A stretch of DNA of 64,000 bases, from NCBI RefSeq assembly GCF_006542665.1, contig NZ_AP019735.1:2604001-2668000 (forward strand), written 5' to 3'. Of the stretch, positions 9,723 to 18,408 are shown piece after piece. The position numbers were made by a program, and so were the translations under genes. How positions within the stretch are numbered: the stretch's first letter is position 1; every line of letters starts with the position of its first letter. The stretch is from Alistipes communis (GTDB taxonomy: Bacteria; Bacteroidota; Bacteroidia; Bacteroidales; Rikenellaceae). A model generated the notes under the pieces. That model saw only the letters and a program-made list of their open reading frames with translations. It had not been told where the DNA came from and made no database searches.

Positions 9723-11729
9723 TCATCGGTCGAGTGCGGTGTATTGTTTCAGGATTTCGTAGGCTTCCGGAATACCCAGTTCGCCGGCTTTCGACATGTC
9801 GAGACAGCCCTTGCGCGTGTCCTTCATGAAAATCTGCACCAGCCCGCGGTTGTAGTACGCTTCGGCGAAGGCGGGGTTCAGCTCGATCGCTTTCGTGTAG
9901 TCGTTGTAGGCTTCGGGCAGTTTTCCCGACAGCGCCATGAGGTTCGCGCGATTGTAATAGGTGTAGGGGAAGTCTGGGTATAGCTTCGCGGCCTTATTCA
10001 GGTCGGCGATCGCCTCGTCGTAGTTGTAGGTGCGCGACTGCGAGTTCTGCAACCGCTTGGCCGGATCGGACTCGATGGTGATGCGCTGGTAGGAGTTGTC
10101 GATCGACGAGATGAAGTCGATCATCTCCGCCCGCGTGGTCGACCGGTTCAGATAGAGGAACGGGTTGGCCGGATACTGGTCGATGGCCGACGTGAACGTC
10201 CCGACGGCATTGGTGTACTGCTTGATGAGCGTCTGGGTGATGCCTCGCTGGAACAGCAGCTCCCACGATGCGGGTTCGGCCATCAGCTCGCGGGCGTAAC
10301 GCTTGTCCAGCATGACGAGCGAGTCGGCGGGCACGTTGCTCTCGCGGGCGGTGAGCGTCAGGTACCGGTTGTCGATGCGGCGGCGGAAATCGGCCTCGCG
10401 CTGCGAGTGGTAGCGTCCCGCCGTGACGGTGGAGAGGCTGTCGGGCGTGCGGAGCGTGAAGCGGAAGAGCGGCAGCAGCGCAAGGCGGTTGTCGGCGCTC
10501 TTGGAGGCGATGCGTCCGAAGGTGCTGCCGGCGACGTTGGCATCGAACGACAGCAGGCGGTCGAAGCGGTGCGTCGTGTCGGCGTAGATCGAGTAGGTGC
10601 TGTCGCTCAGGCGGGTCTTGTATTCGGCGATCTTGCGCTGTGCGATGTCGCGGTCGCGGCGCGAACCGCTCTCGTCTTTGAGCAGATAGCGCAGACGGCT
10701 GCGGTTGAGGTAGGCGTTGGCGAAATCGGGGTAAAGCTCGATGGCTTTCGAGTAGTCCTCGACGGCGCTTTCGATATTCCCCAGCTGGGCTTGTATGCCC
10801 GCGCGGTTGTAGTAGACGAGCACGTTTTCCGGCGAGTAGAAGGCCACTTTGTCGTAGTCTTCCAGCGCACGGTTGTAGTCGCCGATCTGCGAGCGGACGA
10901 TGGCGCGGTTGAAGTAGGTGAGCGAATTGGTCGAGTCGAGTTGCAGCACGCGGTCGAAGTCGGCGAGCGACTGCATCGGCCGGTTGGTGCTCGAATAGAC
11001 GATGGCGCGGTTGAAGTAGGAGAGCAGGTAGTTCGAATCGCAGCGGATCGCCATGTCGAAATCGGCTTCGGCCTCCTTGTAGCGCTGTTGTTTCATCTCC
11101 AACTCGCCGCGGCGGTTGTAGCTCATCGGATTCTCGCGGTTGGTGCGGATCGCCGTTTCGAAATCGGCGTAGGCCTGCGTCGTATCTTTGAGGTAGAGGT
11201 AGCAGACGCCGCGGTTGAGATAGGCGTCCGAAACCTTGTTCTCCTGCCGGATGAATTTGTCGAAGTCGTCGATCGCTTCGCGGAACTGCTGGTTCAGCAG
11301 CCGCGTGACGCCCCGGCTGTAATAGGCGTTGGGCAGGTCGGGGCGCAGCTCGATCGCTTCGGCGAAGTCGGAGAGCGCGTCGTCGTAGTTGCCCAGCCGC
11401 GAGCGGGTGATGGCGCGGTAGGTGAAGGCCGTGGTGAAGACCGGATTCTTCTCGATGGCGGTGGTGAAATCGGCCTCGGCGCCCAGCAGGTCGTCGAGGT
11501 TGTATTTGGCGATGCCGCGCAGGAAATAACCTTCGTAGGCGTCGTCGTCGAAACGCAGCAGGATGTTGAGCGTGCGGATCGCGTCCTCGAAGTTGTTGTC
11601 TATCATGAACGAGCGGCCGACGTAGTAGAAATAGTCCCTGTCGTACTGCGCACGGCTGCCGGCGCCGATCGTCAGCGCGAGGGCCAGCAATACGCCCGTA
11701 ATTCCTTTTCGCATCGTAAATCTCTTCAT
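9723..11729 (-). CDS. Large TPR-repeat protein, exported
   Basis: A 668-residue protein with an N-terminal signal (MKRFTMRKGITGVLLALALT) followed by roughly a dozen tetratricopeptide repeats in two blocks. Block one covers about residues 35-360 and block two about 480-665. They are separated by a non-repeat segment (about 370-470). Typical repeat cores are NAYYSRGVTRL, YFNRAIVYSS and AYYNRGLVQIF. TPR proteins scaffold other proteins; no enzyme domain is visible. It lies directly downstream of era (37 bp gap) on the same strand and may be cotranscribed with it. Confidence 0.85.
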   Translation of the reverse strand: MKRFTMRKGITGVLLALALTIGAGSRAQYDRDYFYYVGRSFMIDNNFEDAIRTLNILLRFDDDAYEGYFLRGIAKYNLDDLLGAEADFTTAIEKNPVFTTAFTYRAITRSRLGNYDDALSDFAEAIELRPDLPNAYYSRGVTRLLNQQFREAIDDFDKFIRQENKVSDAYLNRGVCYLYLKDTTQAYADFETAIRTNRENPMSYNRRGELEMKQQRYKEAEADFDMAIRCDSNYLLSYFNRAIVYSSTNRPMQSLADFDRVLQLDSTNSLTYFNRAIVRSQIGDYNRALEDYDKVAFYSPENVLVYYNRAGIQAQLGNIESAVEDYSKAIELYPDFANAYLNRSRLRYLLKDESGSRRDRDIAQRKIAEYKTRLSDSTYSIYADTTHRFDRLLSFDANVAGSTFGRIASKSADNRLALLPLFRFTLRTPDSLSTVTAGRYHSQREADFRRRIDNRYLTLTARESNVPADSLVMLDKRYARELMAEPASWELLFQRGITQTLIKQYTNAVGTFTSAIDQYPANPFLYLNRSTTRAEMIDFISSIDNSYQRITIESDPAKRLQNSQSRTYNYDEAIADLNKAAKLYPDFPYTYYNRANLMALSGKLPEAYNDYTKAIELNPAFAEAYYNRGLVQIFMKDTRKGCLDMSKAGELGIPEAYEILKQYTALDR

Positions 11730-11766
11730 TGTTTGCGTAACGCTCTTTGCCGCCGGTTTATTGCCG

Positions 11767-12651
11767 TTATTGGGGATCGTAGCCGAACCGCCGCAATTGC
11801 CGCTGGTCGTTGCGCCAGTCTTCGCTGACTTTGACGAAGAGTTGCAGGAAGACCTTCTTCCGGAGGAACTCCTCCAACTCCTCGCGGGCCTGCCGTCCGA
11901 CCTTTTTGAGCTTCTCGCCCTTGTGCCCGATGAGGATTCCCTTCTGCGAGTTGCGCGCCACGTAGATCACGGCCGAAATGCGGTCGATGCCGGGCTCCTC
12001 GCGGTACTCCTCGATCTCGATTTCGCAGCTGTAAGGGATCTCCTTGTCGTAGTTGCGCAGGATCTTTTCGCGGATGATCTCCGAGGCGAAGAAACGCAGC
12101 GTCTTGTCCGTGAGCGTATCCTTCGGGTAGAAGGGTTCGCCTTCGGGTAGCAGCGCCAGAATCCGGTCGAACAGGCCGGCGATGTTGAATCCTTCCCTGG
12201 CCGAGATCGGTATGATTTCGGCGTCGGGCAGCGTCGCGCGCCACTTCTCGACGAGCGCTTCGAGCGCCTCCTGCGTCGAGAGGTCGATCTTGTTGACCAC
12301 CACCAGCGTCGGCACTCCGCTCTGGCGGATGCGGTCGATGATCTCGGCCGCACGTTCGTCGTCCCGCTCGACGGTGTCGGTCACGTAGAGCAGCACGTCG
12401 GCGTCCGACAGGGCGCCGCGCACGAAATTCATCATCGACTCCTGCAACTTGTAACAGGGTTTCAGGATGCCCGGCGTATCGGAGAAGACGATCTGGAAAT
12501 CGTCGCCGTTGACGATGCCCAGAATGCGGTGGCGCGTGGTCTGCGCCTTGGAGGTGATGATGGAGAGTTTCTCGCCCACCAATGCGTTCATCAGCGTCGA
12601 CTTCCCGACGTTGGGATTTCCGATGATATTGACAAAGCCCGATTTGTGCAT
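11767..12651 (-). CDS. era: GTPase Era
   Basis: A 294-residue ribosome-assembly GTPase acting on the 16S rRNA 3' end. The P-loop GNPNVGKS is at 11-18, DTPG at 58-61, and NKID at 120-123. A C-terminal KH domain (about 205-290) contains GILIGHKGEKLKKVG. The start is the ATG at 12651. A longer reading frame begins at a TTG at 12675, but that TTG overlaps the -7 box TAACTTTG (12673-12680), so it would lie at or before the transcript start. Confidence 0.95.
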   Translation of the reverse strand: MHKSGFVNIIGNPNVGKSTLMNALVGEKLSIITSKAQTTRHRILGIVNGDDFQIVFSDTPGILKPCYKLQESMMNFVRGALSDADVLLYVTDTVERDDERAAEIIDRIRQSGVPTLVVVNKIDLSTQEALEALVEKWRATLPDAEIIPISAREGFNIAGLFDRILALLPEGEPFYPKDTLTDKTLRFFASEIIREKILRNYDKEIPYSCEIEIEEYREEPGIDRISAVIYVARNSQKGILIGHKGEKLKKVGRQAREELEEFLRKKVFLQLFVKVSEDWRNDQRQLRRFGYDPQ

Positions 12652-12672
12652 GAAATGCGGTTTATTAGGGTT

Positions 12673-12680
12673 CAAAGTTA
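12673..12680 (-). promoter_or_regulatory. -7 box (TAACTTTG) of era
   Basis: A perfect TAnnTTTG box on the minus strand 22 bp upstream of the era ATG. A plus-strand box (TATGTTTG, 12703-12710) lies back to back with it. Confidence 0.6.
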
Positions 12681-12702
12681 CGATAAATTCGAGAAAATTC
12701 CT

Positions 12703-12710
12703 TATGTTTG
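12703..12710 (+). promoter_or_regulatory. -7 box (TATGTTTG) reading into 12720-13464
   Basis: A perfect plus-strand TAnnTTTG box, about 230 bp upstream of the small reading frame at 12939. Confidence 0.4.
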
Positions 12711-12938
12711 CAAAAGTTACTCGCTTAAATCGTATTGCCTATGGAGAAATAACGGGGATATATCCGGCTGCCGGCGTTCTTTTTTGCGGAAGTCGCGGGC
12801 GGACGGTCGAATCGAATCGATTTCCATGTGCCGTCACCGCACGAAAAGCGCCGGCACAAAACATATAAAAGCGCATCGGCTTTTCTTCTTACATTCAGAA
12901 CTTGGACACTTTTGAATCACAAAGAGGAATTAAAGTTG

Positions 12939-13079
12939 ATGCTCGTGCTGTTTTTCGGCGCGGGCATTTCTTTCATCTTTCTTTGTGGGCAGTCCAAGGC
13001 CTTGAATGTGGGTGAACGGAGTTTGCCCGCGTTTTTGTGTTATCTTGAATACATGTTAAAAAAGAAAAATAAGTCATGA
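12939..13079 (+). CDS. Possible 46-residue peptide
   Basis: A short reading frame starting MLVLFFGAGISFIFLCGQSK, with a hydrophobic N-terminus and a lysine-rich tail. An AGAGGAA stretch 8-10 bases before the ATG is unusually Shine-Dalgarno-like for this group. Its stop codon overlaps the ATG of the next reading frame (ATGA at 13076-13079), which favours real translation. The segment KALNVGERSLP faintly recalls the small NVEALA-type exported peptides of Bacteroidales, but the match is weak. It could also be chance. Confidence 0.35.
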   Translation: MLVLFFGAGISFIFLCGQSKALNVGERSLPAFLCYLEYMLKKKNKS

Positions 13080-13464
13080 AATTTTTTTTGCCCTTTGCGC
13101 ATATATGGTGCTATGTGCCATTGGGATGCATTCATTTGCTCAAAATGTAATTAATCAAACGGTTATCGTGTCGGGAGATTCGAATAACGCATCGTCTTCG
13201 AACGACGATATCGGAGGCGTAGAGTTCCGCCGTATACCTTCCGATCGAAAAAAATGGTACTATTTCGAGTTTGAGAATTACCACTCTTTCCCTGTTACCG
13301 TGAATTGGCAGGCAAGCATATCGAGCGATAAATTCAGCCATTGGTATTCGTATGGCGATGTGAAGAGTGGGACTATTGTAATACCGGCCAATAGCAAGAA
13401 GAGAACGGCCGAAACATATAGTTATGGGTATGATTTGGATTTTATCAGAGTGCGCCGACTGTAA
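13076..13464 (+). pseudogene. Small exported protein with a probable 1-base frameshift in its signal peptide
   Basis: The downstream frame (open from an ATG at 13105) encodes about 119 residues rich in Tyr, Ser and Asn, likely a small beta-sandwich (FRRIPSDRKKWYYFEFENYH). Its own start would give only MVLCAIGMHSFAQ. The ATG at 13076 overlaps the upstream frame but is out of frame. One extra T in the T8 tract at 13082-13089 would join them and give a classic signal peptide, MKFFFALCAYMVLCAIGMHS, with FAQ at the cleavage region. This is either a frameshifted gene, a switchable one, or a sequencing error. The function is unknown. Confidence 0.55.
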
Positions 13465-13546
13465 CGGTGGAGCGGCATGTCGATTGCGTTCGCTCGTATC
13501 GCGATGGGATGAGCAGATGGGATGCCGGTGAAAGAATCCGTAACGG

Positions 13547-13580
13547 AAGAATCCGGCTTCCGCATGAAGCCGGATTCTTT
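13547..13580. terminator. Bidirectional terminator between the small protein and ffh
   Basis: A perfect 13-bp stem (13547-13559 with 13567-13579) and 7-base loop between convergent genes. Confidence 0.75.
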
Positions 13581-13602
13581 AATTCGATCCGAAAGACGTG
13601 GG

Positions 13603-14934
13603 TTACCGACGGAAACCGCGCGGCATCTGGGGCAGCTTCATCTTACCGCCGCCGGCGACCATCTTCATCATTTTGCGCGTGTCGTCGAACTGTTTCAGCA
13701 GGCGGTTTACGTCGGCCATCGTCGTGCCGCTGCCTTTGGCGATGCGTTCGCGGCGGCGCGCGTTGAGGATTTCGGGGCGCTCGCGTTCGGCGGGGGTCAT
13801 CGAGCCGATGATCGCCTCGGTCTGCTTGAAGACGTCGTCCGAAATCTCGACGCCTTTGAGCGCCTTGCCCATGCCGGGGATCATCGAAGCGAGGTCTTTG
13901 AGGTTGCCCATCTTCTTGATCTGGTTGATCTGCGCCAGGAAATCGTTGAAGTTGAACTGATCCTTGACGAGCTTCTTTTTCAGTTTGCGCGCCTCGGCCT
14001 CGTCGAACTGCTCCTGTGCGCGCTCCACGAGCGACACCACGTCGCCCATGCCGAGAATGCGGTCGGCCATACGCTCGGGGTGGAAGACTTGCAGGGCGTC
14101 CATCTTTTCGCCGCTCGAAATGAATTTCAGCGGTTTGTCGACCACCGAACGGATCGAGATGGCGGCGCCGCCGCGCGTGTCGCCGTCGAGCTTGGTGAGC
14201 ACCACGCCGTCGAAATCGAGCCGGTCGTTGAACTCCTTGGCCGTGTTCACGGCATCCTGGCCCGTCATGGCGTCGACCACGAAGAGCGTCTCGCCGGGAT
14301 CGACGGCGGCCTTGATCGCCGTGATCTCCTGCATCATCGCCTCGTCGACGGCCAAACGGCCCGCCGTATCGACGATTACGACATTGCAGCCCTTCTGGCG
14401 GGCGTATTTGATCGCGTTCTGCGCGATCTCCACGGGGTGCGTGTTTCCCTCTTCGGTGTAGACCTCCACGCCGATCTGACCGCCCAGCACCTTCAATTGG
14501 TCGATGGCGGCCGGACGGTAGACGTCGCCGGCGACGAGCAGCACATGGCGCCCCTTCTTCTCTTTGAGGAAGGCGGCCAGCTTGCCCGAGAAGGTCGTCT
14601 TGCCCGAACCTTGCAGACCGGCGATCAGGATGACGGCCGGAGTGCCTTCCAAGCGGATGTCGGTGGCCGTGCCGCCCATGAGCTGCGCCAGCTCGTCGCG
14701 CACGATCTTGGTCATCATCTGCCCCGGCTTGACAGCCGTCAGCACGTTCTGACCCAGCGCTTTCTGCTTCACCTCGTCGGTGAACGACTTGGCGACCTTG
14801 TAGTTGACGTCGGCGTCGATCAGCGCACGGCGGATCTCTTTGAGCGTCTCGGCGATGTTGATCTCTGTGATGCGGCCTTCGCCTTTGAGGATCTTGAACG
14901 ACCGTTCGAGTTTATCTGTCAGGTTTTCAAACAT
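13603..14934 (-). CDS. ffh: Signal recognition particle GTPase Ffh
   Basis: A 443-residue SRP54 homologue that targets membrane proteins to the translocon. The N domain begins MFENLTDKLERSFKILKGEG. The G domain has GLQGSGKTTFSGKLA (near 107), DTAGRLAVD (near 188) and TKLDGDTRGG (near 246). The M domain is short of methionines until the tail KMMKMVAGGGKMKLPQMPRG. The ATG at 14934 fits the family start; an open frame extends 52 codons upstream but crosses the promoter. It lies downstream of a textbook promoter (15027-15058). Confidence 0.96.
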   Translation of the reverse strand: MFENLTDKLERSFKILKGEGRITEINIAETLKEIRRALIDADVNYKVAKSFTDEVKQKALGQNVLTAVKPGQMMTKIVRDELAQLMGGTATDIRLEGTPAVILIAGLQGSGKTTFSGKLAAFLKEKKGRHVLLVAGDVYRPAAIDQLKVLGGQIGVEVYTEEGNTHPVEIAQNAIKYARQKGCNVVIVDTAGRLAVDEAMMQEITAIKAAVDPGETLFVVDAMTGQDAVNTAKEFNDRLDFDGVVLTKLDGDTRGGAAISIRSVVDKPLKFISSGEKMDALQVFHPERMADRILGMGDVVSLVERAQEQFDEAEARKLKKKLVKDQFNFNDFLAQINQIKKMGNLKDLASMIPGMGKALKGVEISDDVFKQTEAIIGSMTPAERERPEILNARRRERIAKGSGTTMADVNRLLKQFDDTRKMMKMVAGGGKMKLPQMPRGFRR

Positions 14935-15026
14935 GGTGTATGGCTTTTTACGGACCGGGAACGTCGGCGGGCCGGTATGGATCGCTCCGGCGGGACGGTA
15001 CGGCGTTCGCGGCGGTTTTATCCCCG

Positions 15027-15058
15027 CAAAGATAGTACAAGCGGGGCATAGAAACAAA
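15027..15058 (-). promoter_or_regulatory. Promoter of ffh: TTTG, 20 bp, TATCTTTG
   Basis: On the minus strand, TTTG (15055-15058) is separated by exactly 20 bp from TATCTTTG (15027-15034). The expected transcript start is about 85 bp upstream of the ATG. Confidence 0.85.
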
Positions 15059-15181
15059 TTTAGGCAGCTATATACGACTTTACACCTCATCGGTTTTCGA
15101 GCCGCCGCATCCGGTCTACCGCCGGAGCGTTCGCGGCGGAGGCCATTTCGTTCGGAAAAGCCCCTCCTCCGAGTGGGCGAA

Positions 15182-15217
15182 GAAAAAACGGACGGCGCCG
15201 AAAACCGGTGCCGTCCG
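15182..15217 (-). terminator. Rho-independent terminator after araD
   Basis: An 11-bp stem (15189-15199 with 15207-15217) followed, on the minus strand, by six T residues. The rest of the 364-bp gap between ffh and araD holds only this and the ffh promoter. Confidence 0.85.
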
Positions 15218-15298
15218 CAGGAGCGGAGAAAAATTCACTTTCGTGTTCCTTTTCTCGCCTCGGCATAGCTCGAACTGCGTTCGGCTTAACGAAATGGT

Positions 15299-15985
15299 TC
15301 ATTTCTGCCCGTAGTAGGCGTCGGGGCCGTGTTTGCGCCGGAAATGTTTCTCGACGAGCAGGGGGTCGATGCCGGCCGTCGGGTTGAGCAGTTTGGTGAC
15401 GAAGGCCATTTTGGCGACCTGTTCCAGTACCGTCGCGTTGTAGACCGCTTCGTGTGCGTCGCGGCCCCATGCGAAGGGGCCGTGGTTCTTGACCAGTACG
15501 CCCGGCGTGTGGAGCGGGTCGAGGCCGCGGAACCGCTCGACGATCACGGCGCCCGTCTCGGCTTCGTAGTCGCCGTCGATCTGCGCGTGCGTCATATCGC
15601 CCGTACAGGGGACGGCGCGGTGGAAATAATCGGCATGGGTCGTTCCCAGCGAGGGGATGTCGAGTCCCGCCTGCGCCCATGTCGTAGCGTAGGTCGAGTG
15701 GGTGTGTACCACGCCGCCGATCCCCTCGAAGGCGCGGTAGAGCGCCAAGTGGGTCGGGGTGTCGGATGAAGGGCGGAGCGATCCTTCGACGACGTTGCCG
15801 TCGAGATCGACCACCACCATGTCTTCCGCTTTCAGGGCTTCGTACTCCACGCCGCTCGGCTTGATGACGACCCGTCCGCTCGCGCGGTCGATGGCCGAGA
15901 CATTGCCCCACGTGAAGATAACCAGACCGTGACGTACCAAATCGAGGTTCGCTTCGAGAACCTCTTCTTTCAGATTTTCCAGCAT
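15299..15985 (-). CDS. araD: L-ribulose-5-phosphate 4-epimerase
   Basis: A 228-residue class II aldolase-fold enzyme that converts L-ribulose 5-phosphate to D-xylulose 5-phosphate. The metal-binding histidines fit: His94 and His96 (VVHTHSTYAT) and His168 (VKNHGPFAWG). The Ser-Gly motif KPSGVEY (42-48) and SSDTPTH (73-79) bind the phosphate. The length matches AraD (about 230). araA and araB are not in the window, so pathway context is missing. It ends in a strong terminator. Confidence 0.9.
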   Translation of the reverse strand: MLENLKEEVLEANLDLVRHGLVIFTWGNVSAIDRASGRVVIKPSGVEYEALKAEDMVVVDLDGNVVEGSLRPSSDTPTHLALYRAFEGIGGVVHTHSTYATTWAQAGLDIPSLGTTHADYFHRAVPCTGDMTHAQIDGDYEAETGAVIVERFRGLDPLHTPGVLVKNHGPFAWGRDAHEAVYNATVLEQVAKMAFVTKLLNPTAGIDPLLVEKHFRRKHGPDAYYGQK

Positions 15986-16273
15986 CGTTTGCGTTTTATT
16001 CGGTCGTTTTCCCGCCTCGGCTTCGTCCGAACGAGTCGGGTTCGGCTCTCGGCGTAACGAAAACGTTTGTTTTTGTTTTCAGGATTATTCGTTTACTGTC
16101 CTTCCGGCACTGTGTTTTATGGCTCGTCTGCGATTTTACCCCGCAATCCGATTCCCGGTCGATCGACGATGCCGGCGGGGAAATCTTCTGTTCTGTGCGG
16201 AGGTCGCAGCTCGTACCGTTTCTGCCGCCGGAGGCGAACTGCCGGTGCGTTGCGCGGAAGTGCGGCAGACGTA
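15986..16273. other. 288-bp gap without a supported gene
   Basis: Between the glycerophosphodiesterase stop and araD start. No perfect TAnnTTTG box or convincing terminator was found; open frames here are short. Confidence 0.5.
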
Positions 16274-17068
16274 TTATTTCTTGTTCTTGTAGGCTGCGAC
16301 GGCTTCCAGATAGGCTTCGGCCTTGTCGGGACAGTCGGTCGAAACGTAGGTGATGCCGTGGCGCGCCGCCCAGTCGATCAGTTCGCAGTCGTTGACCATC
16401 CAGAGTGTGGTGGCGATGCCGAGACGGTTGGCTTCGTCGACCAGTTCGGGACGGTTCATCAGGACGTTGAGCTGGTAGGAGAGACCTCCGTATCCCCGCT
16501 TTTTCGCTTCGGCGGGACTCATAGCCGCCATGTCGCTGCTGACGTAGACGACGACGGCGTCGGGTTGCAGGCGGAGCACTTCGTCGCAGGCGTGCCGGCT
16601 GAACGAGATGAATTCGATCTGCGGCACGAGCCGCATTTCGCGCGCCAGACGGAGGATCGCCTCCACGACCTGCGTCTCGCGTTGCGGCGTCGCGTGTTTC
16701 TTGATTTCGAGGATCAGTTTGGTCGACGGGTCTTTCTGTCCCTGTGCGAAGAACTCCCGGAGGGTGGGGATTTCGAGGCCGCCCGGCAACTTCACTGCGC
16801 GGATTTCGGCGAAGCGGTTCTTCTGCGCATGAAGTTTCGTGTCGAGAATCTTCGGCCCGTGATAGACGATCAGCGAGTCGTCGGCCGTCATGTTGACGTC
16901 GAACTCCACGCCGTAGACTCCCAGCTTCTGGGCGTTGCGCAGGCTCGATACGGTATTTTCCCACGATCCTTCTGCGGCATGGAATCCGCGGTGTGCGACC
17001 ACTTGGGGCTGGGCGGCGAGCATCAGCGTGCCCGCGGCGAATCCGATTGTCAAAAATAATTTTTTCAT
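16274..17068 (-). CDS. Glycerophosphodiester phosphodiesterase, exported
   Basis: A 264-residue GDPD-family TIM barrel that cleaves glycerophosphodiesters to glycerol 3-phosphate and an alcohol. A signal peptide covers residues 1-19 (ending LAAQ). Catalytic residues are visible: His26-Arg27 (VVAHRGF), Glu37 (WENT), Glu55 and Asp57 (VEFDVNM) and His70 (IVYHG). It faces a DeoR-type regulator across a 469-bp divergent region, which suggests but does not prove coregulation. Confidence 0.88.
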   Translation of the reverse strand: MKKLFLTIGFAAGTLMLAAQPQVVAHRGFHAAEGSWENTVSSLRNAQKLGVYGVEFDVNMTADDSLIVYHGPKILDTKLHAQKNRFAEIRAVKLPGGLEIPTLREFFAQGQKDPSTKLILEIKKHATPQRETQVVEAILRLAREMRLVPQIEFISFSRHACDEVLRLQPDAVVVYVSSDMAAMSPAEAKKRGYGGLSYQLNVLMNRPELVDEANRLGIATTLWMVNDCELIDWAARHGITYVSTDCPDKAEAYLEAVAAYKNKK

Positions 17069-17176
17069 ACGGTTGCGTTTATTCGGTCTTTTACGTTCGG
17101 TCGAAAACGGACCTTGTCTGGTCGGAATCCATGTCCGTTTTCCGGCGGATGTCCGGATTCGGTACGAATCGTGTCA

Positions 17177-17184
17177 CAAATATA
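17177..17184 (-). promoter_or_regulatory. -7 box (TATATTTG) of the glycerophosphodiesterase
   Basis: A perfect TAnnTTTG box on the minus strand 108 bp upstream of the ATG. Confidence 0.5.
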
Positions 17185-17481
17185 TACATATTTTCGTTTC
17201 GTTAAACAGGTATTTTCTTTTTGGATGATAAATTTTGTTTATAGTGATAATTTTCTTCGGTTTTGGATGCGGATGTCGTCTAAACGAAAGAGATCGCAGA
17301 CTGTTGCAAGGAAGTCCGCTGCGGTTGTCCGGATTATCCGGATCGTCGGTCGGGGAGGAGCTGCGCTTCGGACTGGGGCTGTCGGGGGGGGCTTCGCGTG
17401 AATTGGATTCCGCGTCCGGTACGTTTTGCGAAAGGCATGTTTTCGTTCGGACGTGCTGCGCCTCGGCGGAGTTCGAATAAA

Positions 17482-17513
17482 TTTGGTTCTGCCCTCGGCT
17501 TGCACTATCTTTG
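17482..17513 (+). promoter_or_regulatory. Promoter of the DeoR gene: TTTG, 20 bp, TATCTTTG
   Basis: TTTG at 17482-17485, a 20-bp spacer, and TATCTTTG at 17506-17513; the ATG follows 24 bp later. Confidence 0.85.
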
Positions 17514-17537
17514 TCGGGGAATTGAAAAGATGAGATC

Positions 17538-18308
17538 ATGCTGAGTATTGCCGAACGCCGTAAGTATATTCTCGATTCGCTGAATCGTCACGGATTCGTT
17601 CGTGTGGCCGATATGGCCGCCGAGATGAACGTGACCAAGGCGACCGTCCGCAAGGATATGGAGTTTTTGGAGAGCAGGAACCTGCTCTACCGCACGCACG
17701 GCAGCGCCAGTCCGGTCAATCCGTTGGTGCAGGATGTCAGCGTGCATGTCAAGAGCGCCGTCAACAGCGAAATCAAACAGAAGATCGCCGTGGAGGCGGC
17801 CGGGCTGATTTGTCCCGACGATTCGGTCTTCATCGCTTCGGGGTCGACCGTCTATGCCTTTGCCGAACGGATACGGCCGGTCGGGCATCTCAATGTAGTG
17901 ACGCCGTCGCTGCGCGTGGCGATGCTGATGAACGAGTCGGAGGAGACGACGGTGACCGTGCTCGGAGGCGTGCTCTACAAGAAGTCGCTGTCGGTGCGGG
18001 GCGAATATGCGGCGCAGGGATTCGAGAATGTGATCTGTTCGAAACTCTTCTTCGGCGCGGACGGCATCGATTCCAATTTCGGCATCACCTGCGCCACGGC
18101 CGAAGAGGCCACGCTGACGCAGAAGATGATGCGGGCCTCGGCCAAGAGCGTCGTGCTGGCCGACTCGTCGAAATTCGGGCGGCGCGGTTTCGGCCGGATA
18201 TGTTCGATGGAGCGGATCGACTGCATCGTTACAGACGACGGTATTTCGGAGCAGTACCGCAGGCTGATCGAGGAGGCCGGAGTCGATCTGATCGTCGTGA
18301 AACGCTGA
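17538..18308 (+). CDS. DeoR/GlpR family transcriptional regulator
   Basis: A 256-residue repressor-type protein. The N-terminal winged helix-turn-helix (about 5-57) has VRVADMAAEMNVTKATVRKD. The C-terminal DeoR sensor domain (about 75-235) has the sugar-phosphate-binding features SGSTVYAFAE and LGGVLYKKSLSVRGEYA. The effector is probably a phosphorylated sugar or glycerol 3-phosphate. The divergent glycerophosphodiesterase would release glycerol 3-phosphate, which fits a GlpR-like role, but araD lies close too. A 22-bp-stem terminator follows. Confidence 0.88.
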   Translation: MLSIAERRKYILDSLNRHGFVRVADMAAEMNVTKATVRKDMEFLESRNLLYRTHGSASPVNPLVQDVSVHVKSAVNSEIKQKIAVEAAGLICPDDSVFIASGSTVYAFAERIRPVGHLNVVTPSLRVAMLMNESEETTVTVLGGVLYKKSLSVRGEYAAQGFENVICSKLFFGADGIDSNFGITCATAEEATLTQKMMRASAKSVVLADSSKFGRRGFGRICSMERIDCIVTDDGISEQYRRLIEEAGVDLIVVKR

Positions 18309-18347
18309 GGGATTTGCCGGCGACCGAGCGGGCGTACGGGTGCCGTG

Positions 18348-18399
18348 GTAAATAAAAATGACCGGAATCCTTCAAAAGATTCCGGTCATTTTTATTTAC
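18348..18399. terminator. Bidirectional terminator between deoR and the fimbrillin-like gene
   Basis: A perfect 22-bp stem (18348-18369 with 18378-18399) with an 8-base loop; A-rich and T-rich ends serve both strands. Confidence 0.88.
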
Positions 18400-18408
18400 T
18401 GGAAACGG

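Larger units (their letters stand above)
17069..17537. other. 469-bp divergent regulatory region
   Basis: Holds the GDPD promoter (17177-17184), the deoR promoter (17482-17513), and a 15-bp palindrome at 17328-17342 (arms TCCGGAT and ATCCGGA around one base) that could bind a dimeric regulator. No gene is supported here. Confidence 0.5.
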
